Assembly (NCBI GenBank): GCA_026225235.1
Contig: JAMFSK010000147.1
Span: 1 to 56,119 of the forward strand
From: Burkholderiales bacterium
GTDB taxonomy: Bacteria > Pseudomonadota > Gammaproteobacteria > Burkholderiales > Burkholderiaceae
Direction of reading: 5' to 3'
DNA: 56,119 nucleotides
Part shown: positions 51,281-56,119 of the stretch, one piece after another
Layout of the letters: each line of letters opens with the position of its first letter
Numbering within the stretch: position 1 is the first letter of the stretch
Made by a program: the position numbers and the translations under genes
Notes under the pieces: generated by a model
Databases searched by the model: none
Told to the model about the DNA's origin: nothing
The model's input: only the letters and a program-made list of their open reading frames with translations

Positions 51281-51809
51281 ACGAGAGCTTTCCGGGATGG
51301 GAGAGGGTCCCGTCTTGGGGCAGTTCCGCTCCGAGTTCCCGCGCGGGTAGCCAACACGCCATGCGCGTAGCTCGGAAACCACTGGATTGGTATTCCGCAG
51401 AGATGGGCACAAACCCAAGCCGGCGATAGAAGTCGCGCGCGTACGGCGACGAGTTCAATTCGATGGTTTTCGCATCGGGGAAATGTGTCTCGATATGCGA
51501 ACGCGCATGCTGCCAGATGCGACGCCCCACACCTTGCCTTACCCAATCTGGATCGATAAAAAATATCTGTATCAACGTCGTTCGTGGCATCAAAAGAAAT
51601 CCGACGAGTCGTTGCCCATTGAATGCTCCCAGCGTGTAGGAGCTGGCCTCGATTTTCTGGGTAAGGACCTCTGATGCGATCAAGCTGCGGTATTCGTCGG
51701 ATGCCGAGGGACTCCAGTCGGGTGCGACGAATCGCTCGAAGCTTTCTAACGATAGGGCAGAAGCGGCGGGGGCGTCGGAAGGATCGAGTTCGCGGAAGGT
51801 CAAATGCAT
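51279..51809 (-). CDS. GNAT-family N-acetyltransferase
   Basis: A 176-residue GNAT protein. N-terminal FRELDPSDAPAASALSLESFERFVAPDWS, the beta-4 strand TTLIQIFFIDPDWVRQGVGRRIW with the acetyl-CoA R/Q-x-x-G-x-G/A motif (RQGVGR), and the C-terminal IELNSSPYARDFYRRLGFVPIS with the aromatic and Gly-Phe pair. Substrate unknown. It is convergent with the porin gene. Confidence 0.85.
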   Translation of the reverse strand: MHLTFRELDPSDAPAASALSLESFERFVAPDWSPSASDEYRSLIASEVLTQKIEASSYTLGAFNGQRLVGFLLMPRTTLIQIFFIDPDWVRQGVGRRIWQHARSHIETHFPDAKTIELNSSPYARDFYRRLGFVPISAEYQSSGFRATRMACWLPARELGAELPQDGTLSHPGKLS

Positions 51810-51946
51810 AGGATAAAGGTGCGGGTCTTTTTCGAAACTAGCGCAGGCGACGATCTAGTTGCCGGTAAAGTATATTGGAGGAACTCAGGCGACTGAACCG
51901 GGCGTTCGTTGCGAGCCAAACCAAACCTTTCGACGTAGCCGAACAT

Positions 51947-52096
51947 ATGAACGCTGACAAGATACGGATCTCGACTCGAGACGAAGCGATTAGCGTAAGC
52001 GAACAACTGCAGGATCTTTCTCCATTAATGCTTGCGCGTGTTCAGGCGGCTATTCTTCGCTATGTTACGAAGGACACGGAGTTCCCCGATGTCTGA
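51947..52096 (+). CDS. Small hypothetical protein ahead of the broken GNAT gene
   Basis: A 49-residue frame (MNADKIRISTRDEAISVSEQ, then a helical stretch ending RYVTKDTEFPDV) with no recognised family. It overlaps the start of the GNAT pseudogene by 8 nt (ATGTCTGA), which favours a real, coupled two-gene unit. The frame is also open upstream to a TTG at 51875. No strong ribosome site at ATG 51947. Confidence 0.4.
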   Translation: MNADKIRISTRDEAISVSEQLQDLSPLMLARVQAAILRYVTKDTEFPDV

Positions 52097-52550
52097 AACT
52101 ACCGCCCTCAAATTGAAACCACTGGACGTGGATTCGTTCAATCGCGTTGAACTGTACTCACTATACAAACTCTCGTTGCAAGAGCTCATTGACGAGACCT
52201 TCGGATGGAATGAAGAGGACCAGCGCGCTCGATTTGAGTGATCTTACGTGCCTGAGGATTTCTCCCTGATCTTGCTCCGCGGAAGCGTGGCCGGATATGT
52301 CGTCCGAAGGCCGACGGAGGGCTCTGTGCATTTATCCCTCTTGTTGTTAAAGCCGGAACATCGTCGACTCGGTGCGGGGCGCGCTGTGGTGAGGCTCATA
52401 TCCGAGGAGGCGGCGCTTGGAGGAAAGTCGGTCACACTGTCTTGTTTTCGCTGCAACGCTCCGGCCTTGAGTTTCTACGAAATTGCATTTTCATGTCGTG
52501 TCGTCGGATGAGAGTTTCGTCTCGCTTCAGAGTCCACCATTTGGGGTCTG
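52089..52550 (+). pseudogene. GNAT acetyltransferase broken by a stop and a frameshift
   Basis: The GNAT fold is readable in order but interrupted. The first piece ends LIDETFGWNEEDQRARFE at an in-frame TGA (52239-52241). In the same frame it resumes VPEDFSLILLRGSVAGYVV and reaches the acetyl-CoA motif LLLKPEHRRLGAGRAVVRLI and CNAPALSFYE. There the frame shifts: the expected C-terminal strand continues one frame over as LHFHVVSSDESFVSLQSPPF. Two independent lesions make loss of function likely, unless these are sequencing errors. Confidence 0.7.
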
Positions 52551-52874
52551 GGACCGGCAGGTTGCGCGGCAGGTTTGCCGATGCTCTGAACCATCTAAGA
52601 GATTCCCCGTTGACAGGTTCACAAGCCCATATGACCATGATTCGCGGAACCCGTTTTGTTGTTGGCAAAGAAGCTGCCCAAATTCGCGCTCTCGAAACCC
52701 AGTTCCGGGGCTATTTTCATTGACCTGGGTGCCGAAGAGGCTTTCGTTCCAGCCTTGTGGTCACAGGACACGTTGATCCCAAAGGCCGGTGGCAGTGAAA
52801 TCATTGGTCAGATGGGCATTCCTGGGTTTATGAGGCGAACGTGCATGACCGGCTTGCGCTAGTTCGACCTTTGG
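52551..52874. other. Low-GC segment with no recognised gene
   Basis: About 320 bp between the GNAT pseudogene and the SDR gene. Open frames of 60-95 codons occur in several frames but overlap one another and lack ribosome sites and family features. Composition is less GC-rich than the flanks. It may be the debris of a lost gene. Confidence 0.4.
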
Positions 52875-53630
52875 TCAGATGCCTTGTCCCCCGGACACTT
52901 CAATTCGCTGGGCATTCACCCAACGATTGTCCTCAGACAGCAGGCTAGCAATCATCGGCCCGATGTCATCCGGTAGTCCTGTGCGACCCAGCGCAGTCAT
53001 ATCCGCGAAGATCTTGTTGACCTCCGGATTATCGCGAACCGCGCCGCCGCCGAAGTCGGTCGCGATCGCGCCGGGCGCCACCGTGTTGACCGCGATCCCG
53101 CGGCTACCCAGTTCTTTCGCCATATAAACGCTGAGCACCTCAACCGCACTCTTCACAGCCGCATAGGCTGCGTAGCCAGGATAGGACACCCGGGTCAGGC
53201 CAGACGACAGGTTCACAATGCGGCCGCCGTCTACGATCAGCGGAAGCAATGCCTGAGTGAGAAAGTACACGCCCTTAAAGTGGACATTGACCAGCCCGTC
53301 GAACTGCGCTTCGGTCGTCTGCTCGATCAAAGCGTAGTCACCGTGGCCGGCATTGTTCACGAGGTGATCAAATGTATCGCGCTGCCACGTCTCGCGCAGC
53401 GCCGTGCGCAGGCGCTCGGTAAACGGCGCGAAGTCAGCGATGTTGCCGGTGTCAAGTTGGAAAGCGATCGCCTTGCGACCCATGGCGTTAATTTCCGCGA
53501 CGACGGCCTCGGCGTCTTCGCCACGGCGCTGATAAGTCAGGACGACATCGCCGCCGTGGCGGGCGATGCTAAGAGCAGTATTTCGGCCGAGCCCGCGGCT
53601 GGCGCCGGTAACGATGGCGATCTTAGTCAT
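52875..53630 (-). CDS. SDR-family oxidoreductase
   Basis: A 251-residue classical SDR: TGASRGLG near residue 8, NNAGHGD, catalytic Ser in NLSSGL and Tyr/Lys in YAAYAAVK, and the C-terminal VSGGQGI. These are the features of FabG-like enzymes. It is divergent from the AraC-type regulator at 53767, which probably controls it; this SDR/AraC_N pairing is frequent in proteobacteria. Substrate unknown. Confidence 0.92.
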   Translation of the reverse strand: MTKIAIVTGASRGLGRNTALSIARHGGDVVLTYQRRGEDAEAVVAEINAMGRKAIAFQLDTGNIADFAPFTERLRTALRETWQRDTFDHLVNNAGHGDYALIEQTTEAQFDGLVNVHFKGVYFLTQALLPLIVDGGRIVNLSSGLTRVSYPGYAAYAAVKSAVEVLSVYMAKELGSRGIAVNTVAPGAIATDFGGGAVRDNPEVNKIFADMTALGRTGLPDDIGPMIASLLSEDNRWVNAQRIEVSGGQGI

Positions 53631-53766
53631 GCTTGAACTCCCTCTTGTATGGAGGGCTTATGCTAGCGAGCCCGCGGGTCGAGAGCCTTGCCGAAACCTC
53701 GACGTTCTTAGCCTAAACCTCCAGGCAGGGTCCCCGTAGTGGTCGAGGATCGGCTAGGATCACGAC

Positions 53767-54660
53767 ATGAACCACACGCTGCTCAACGCTGTTCGCCGTT
53801 ACTTGGAGGCGTATGCCGACCCGGCCGGCCTTGCTCAGACGCCTATCCCGGGTCTGACAACCATTCGCTCGACCTCGCCCAGCGGCCTGGTCTACGCGAT
53901 CTCGCGGCCGCTCGTCTGTCTCGTATTGCAGGGAAGCAAGCAGGTTGCAATGGGGACGCAGACTTTCTCGTTCGACGCAGGGGATTCGCTTCTGATCACG
54001 GCGGACGTGCCCACGGTAAGCCAAGTCACGCGCGCGAGTGCCGACGCACCCTATCTCTCGCTGGTCTTGGACTTGGACCTGGCGGTGATTGCAGATCTGA
54101 TGGTGGAGATGAGGGCGTTGCCCGTTGCGGACGGCGCGCACGTACGGTCCGAGCCGACCGATGCTGAAGTCGCCGACGCGGCCGTCAGGCTGATGCGCTT
54201 GCTTGATCGTCCGGCATCGGTGCCGGTGCTGCATGCTCAACTGGTACGGGAGCTGCACTACTGGCTTTTGGCGGGGCGTCACGGGGCGGCCATTCGTCGA
54301 CTTGGCGGACCGGATGGTCACGCTCAGCGAGTGGCTCGCGCCGTTGCGGTTCTTCGGACGGAATTTGCCAGTCCGCTGCCAGTCGATCGCCTCGCAGCGA
54401 CGGCCGGCATGAGCCCGTCGTCGTTCCACCATCACTTCCGCGCGGTGACCTCGCTGTCGCCGCTGCAGTTCCAGAAGCAGTTACGTCTGATCGAGGCGCG
54501 CCGGCTGATGATGGCGGAAGGGGCCTCGGCGAGCAGCGCTGCGTTTGCGGTGGGGTACGAGAGCGTGTCGCAATTTACGCGGGAGTACGGCCGGATGTTC
54601 GGCTTGCCGCCCGCTAAAGACACGGAGGCAGTGCGGAGCTGGGCGGAAGCGGGGGAGTAG
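53767..54660 (+). CDS. AraC-family regulator with AraC_N domain
   Basis: A 297-residue regulator. The N-terminal AraC_N (type II) sensor has YAISRPLVCLVLQGSKQVAM followed by FDAGDSLLITADVPTVSQV; the C-terminal double HTH has LAATAGMSPSSFHHHFRAVT and ASSAAFAVGYESVSQFTREYGRMFGLPP. No export signal. It is divergent from the SDR, with 136 bp between them for shared promoters. Confidence 0.92.
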   Translation: MNHTLLNAVRRYLEAYADPAGLAQTPIPGLTTIRSTSPSGLVYAISRPLVCLVLQGSKQVAMGTQTFSFDAGDSLLITADVPTVSQVTRASADAPYLSLVLDLDLAVIADLMVEMRALPVADGAHVRSEPTDAEVADAAVRLMRLLDRPASVPVLHAQLVRELHYWLLAGRHGAAIRRLGGPDGHAQRVARAVAVLRTEFASPLPVDRLAATAGMSPSSFHHHFRAVTSLSPLQFQKQLRLIEARRLMMAEGASASSAAFAVGYESVSQFTREYGRMFGLPPAKDTEAVRSWAEAGE

Positions 54661-54751
54661 GCGTGTTCACAGCGGCAGGTCGGATTGGCAAGGGCCGACC
54701 GAACATGCCATCGCGGAGTGCGTATCGGATTTGTTGTCTGGACTGGATCGC

Positions 54752-55672
54752 TCAAACATTCGTGACATCGCCGAATTCGCTTGATGCACGAGCCCGTAAG
54801 CGCGGCGTCACGAAGTCGAGGAAGGCACGCAACTTCAACGGCAGAGGCGCTTGTCCTTTATGCACGAGGTTGATGGGCAATGGCGCCGACTCAAAATCGT
54901 CGAGCACGACACAAAGCGCATTCTCACGTACAGCATCCGCGACCTGATAGGACAGCACACGTATCAGTCCAACTCCGAGAATCGCGGCTTCAATAGCAGC
55001 CTCCGCTGTATTGACCGTAAGTCGTGAACGAACGGGCACGGACAGCTCTGACTTGCCCGACCCGAAAACCCACGCTCTCATGGACGCAAGAACCTCGAAG
55101 GTAATGCACTCATGTCCGGCGAGATCGCGCGGTCTCAAAGGCGCGCTATGCGTTGCCAAATAGGTGGGACTTGCACAGATGACCCGGCGCACCGTCCCGA
55201 CTCCCGTCGCCATCAGCGTGCTATCGGGCAATTCGCCAATCCGGATCGCGACGTCAGCATGCTCATCCATCAGATGCACGACGCGATCTGTGAGCACGAG
55301 GCTAATGTCGATCTCTGGGTAGTGAGCGAGAAAATCCGCAACCACCGACACAACGTGCAACCGTCCAAAAACGACGGGCGCGGTGACCACCAGCTCGCCT
55401 TTGGGCGAGGCGTATTCACCGGTCGCAGCCCGCTCGGCTTCACCAATTTCTTCAAGAATGCGTCGACATGCGGCCACGTATGAAATCCCGGCCTCCGTCA
55501 ACGAGAGCTGTCGCGTCGTGCGGTGAAGCAGACGCGTCTTGAGATGAGACTCCAGTTCTCCGACCTTGCGGCTGACCGTTGCCAGCGGCATGCCGAGGTG
55601 ACGAGCGGCGGCCGACAAACTCCCTGAATCAACTACAGCGACGAGGATGGTCATGGATTCGAGACGATTCAT
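54752..55672 (-). CDS. LysR-family regulator (CrgA/DmlR type)
   Basis: A 306-residue LTTR starting MNRLESMTILVAVVDSGSLS and continuing LGMPLATVSRKVGELESHLKTRLLHRTTRQLSLTEAG, the pattern of the large CrgA/DmlR-like subgroup. The effector domain begins GELVVTAPVVFGRLHVVSVVADFL. ATG 55672 has AGAGG close upstream. It is divergent from the MFS gene at 55813, and a dyad lies between them. Confidence 0.91.
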   Translation of the reverse strand: MNRLESMTILVAVVDSGSLSAAARHLGMPLATVSRKVGELESHLKTRLLHRTTRQLSLTEAGISYVAACRRILEEIGEAERAATGEYASPKGELVVTAPVVFGRLHVVSVVADFLAHYPEIDISLVLTDRVVHLMDEHADVAIRIGELPDSTLMATGVGTVRRVICASPTYLATHSAPLRPRDLAGHECITFEVLASMRAWVFGSGKSELSVPVRSRLTVNTAEAAIEAAILGVGLIRVLSYQVADAVRENALCVVLDDFESAPLPINLVHKGQAPLPLKLRAFLDFVTPRLRARASSEFGDVTNV

Positions 55673-55702
55673 GGACCTCTCAAATATTGGAAGGATGATT
55701 CC

Positions 55703-55718
55703 TAATCGTGGGGGATTA
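55703..55718. promoter_or_regulatory. LysR-type dyad between LysR and MFS genes
   Basis: TAATC-GTGGGG-GATTA, a perfect 16-bp interrupted palindrome 31 bp upstream of the LysR start, in the divergent promoter region with the MFS transporter. Confidence 0.4.
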
Positions 55719-55812
55719 TCTTTATAAATGCAAGCGGGTAACGTTCGGAATCGAAACCTGGTTCGCAGCATGTTGCTGCAAATGCCAGAAGAGCGAAACC
55801 AAGGAGAACGCC

Positions 55813-56119
55813 GTGTCCACCCCATCCCCCATAGCTGCTAGTCCACCCACGTCTGCGGTAGCGTCGCGCAGCAAGATCGTCATGATGGCGATCATTGCCG
55901 GCGCGGTGATCACCAACATTTATTGCACTCAGCCGATCTTGCCGTTGATCGCGGCAGGCCTAAGGATCAACCTGACGACGGTCGATTTTGTGGCCGGCGC
56001 GGCGCTGCTCGGGTTCTCGACCGGGCTTGCTTTGCTGTTGCCGCTTGGTGACCGCTTCGACCGGCGCAAGCTCGTGCTCGCTCAAATCGCGCTTGCTTTC
56101 GCATTTGCCATCGCGGCGG
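55813..56119 (+). CDS. MFS transporter, N-terminal part (runs off the window)
   Basis: The first 102 codons of a major facilitator. After an about 20-residue Ser/Pro/Ala-rich leader, helix 1 reads IVMMAIIAGAVITNIYCTQPIL, and the loop 2-3 motif is GDRFDRRKLV (D-R-x-x-R/K-R/K signature). The AVITNIYCTQPILPLIAAGL start is typical of YgaY/YnfM-like sugar or drug efflux proteins. GTG 55813 is set by AAGGAG at 55801-55806. The gene continues beyond 56119 and is probably controlled by the divergent LysR regulator. Confidence 0.85.
   Translation, partial: MSTPSPIAASPPTSAVASRSKIVMMAIIAGAVITNIYCTQPILPLIAAGLRINLTTVDFVAGAALLGFSTGLALLLPLGDRFDRRKLVLAQIALAFAFAIAA

Noticed and set aside
52619..52804. Possible transposase scrap on the minus strand
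   Set aside because: No DDE motif, terminal repeats or target duplication could be seen.
1..56119. CRISPR arrays, tRNA and rRNA genes
   Set aside because: No regularly spaced repeats, no tRNA cloverleaf or rRNA sequence was recognised on either strand by eye.

Overview
The window is 56 kb of GC-rich, densely packed chromosomal DNA. Its gene families (many LysR regulators, a Burkholderia-type trimeric porin, split PntAA/PntAB/PntB transhydrogenase, a CheB-CheR hybrid kinase, DNA polymerase II) and its codon use suggest a soil or plant-associated betaproteobacterium of the order Burkholderiales (Burkholderia sensu lato, Pandoraea or a relative). That assignment is inference from gene content; there is no rRNA or tRNA in the window to confirm it. 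No CRISPR array, complete insertion sequence or prophage was seen.

Left part (1-20 kb): mostly independent transcription units. They are a MocE-like Rieske ferredoxin and a LacI regulator, DNA polymerase II (polB), a Tat-exported epoxide-hydrolase-like protein, two small exported proteins, a divergent OmpR-type regulator and sensor kinase pair, an unreported 47-codon peptide gene beside a GNAT acetyltransferase, an AAHS-type aromatic-acid transporter, a pentapeptide-repeat protein, an SDR/HxlR divergent pair, an orphan siderophore ABC ATPase under a Fur box, the remains of an AraC regulator, an aldehyde dehydrogenase, a VOC protein, a DUF1697 protein, an EamA transporter and two LysR regulators.

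Middle (20.5-36 kb): an MFS transporter, then a stress/energy island. A 1479-residue protein joins CheB, CheR, PAS, histidine kinase, two receiver domains and a LuxR-type DNA-binding domain in one chain; its stop overlaps the start of an NRAMP-like metal transporter. Divergent from it lies pntAA-pntAB-pntB, with an FNR/ANR-like box in the shared promoter region. Next come a two-PRC-barrel protein, the CbpM/CbpA chaperone pair and a P3A-type (proton pump type) P-ATPase. Together they look like a low-oxygen or redox/proton-balance module.

Right-middle (36-51 kb): a catabolic island. It holds a VanB-type reductase, a dihydropyrimidinase/hydantoinase, an SDR with altered catalytic residues, a DHDPS-family aldolase/lyase, an NMT1/TauA-type ABC importer, Rieske oxygenase alpha and beta subunits, an RraA-like protein, an AtzG-like small subunit, an AtzE/GatA-type amidase, a TauD-type dioxygenase, a LysR regulator and a porin. 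The oxygenase-to-amidase genes overlap end to start. Hydantoinase plus amidase suggests ring opening of a cyclic imide, ureide or N-heterocycle followed by deamidation, with oxygenases acting on the carbon skeleton; the substrate cannot be read from sequence.

Right end (51-56 kb): a GNAT protein, a lower-GC patch holding a decayed second GNAT gene, an SDR/AraC divergent pair, and a LysR regulator divergent from an MFS transporter that runs off the window.
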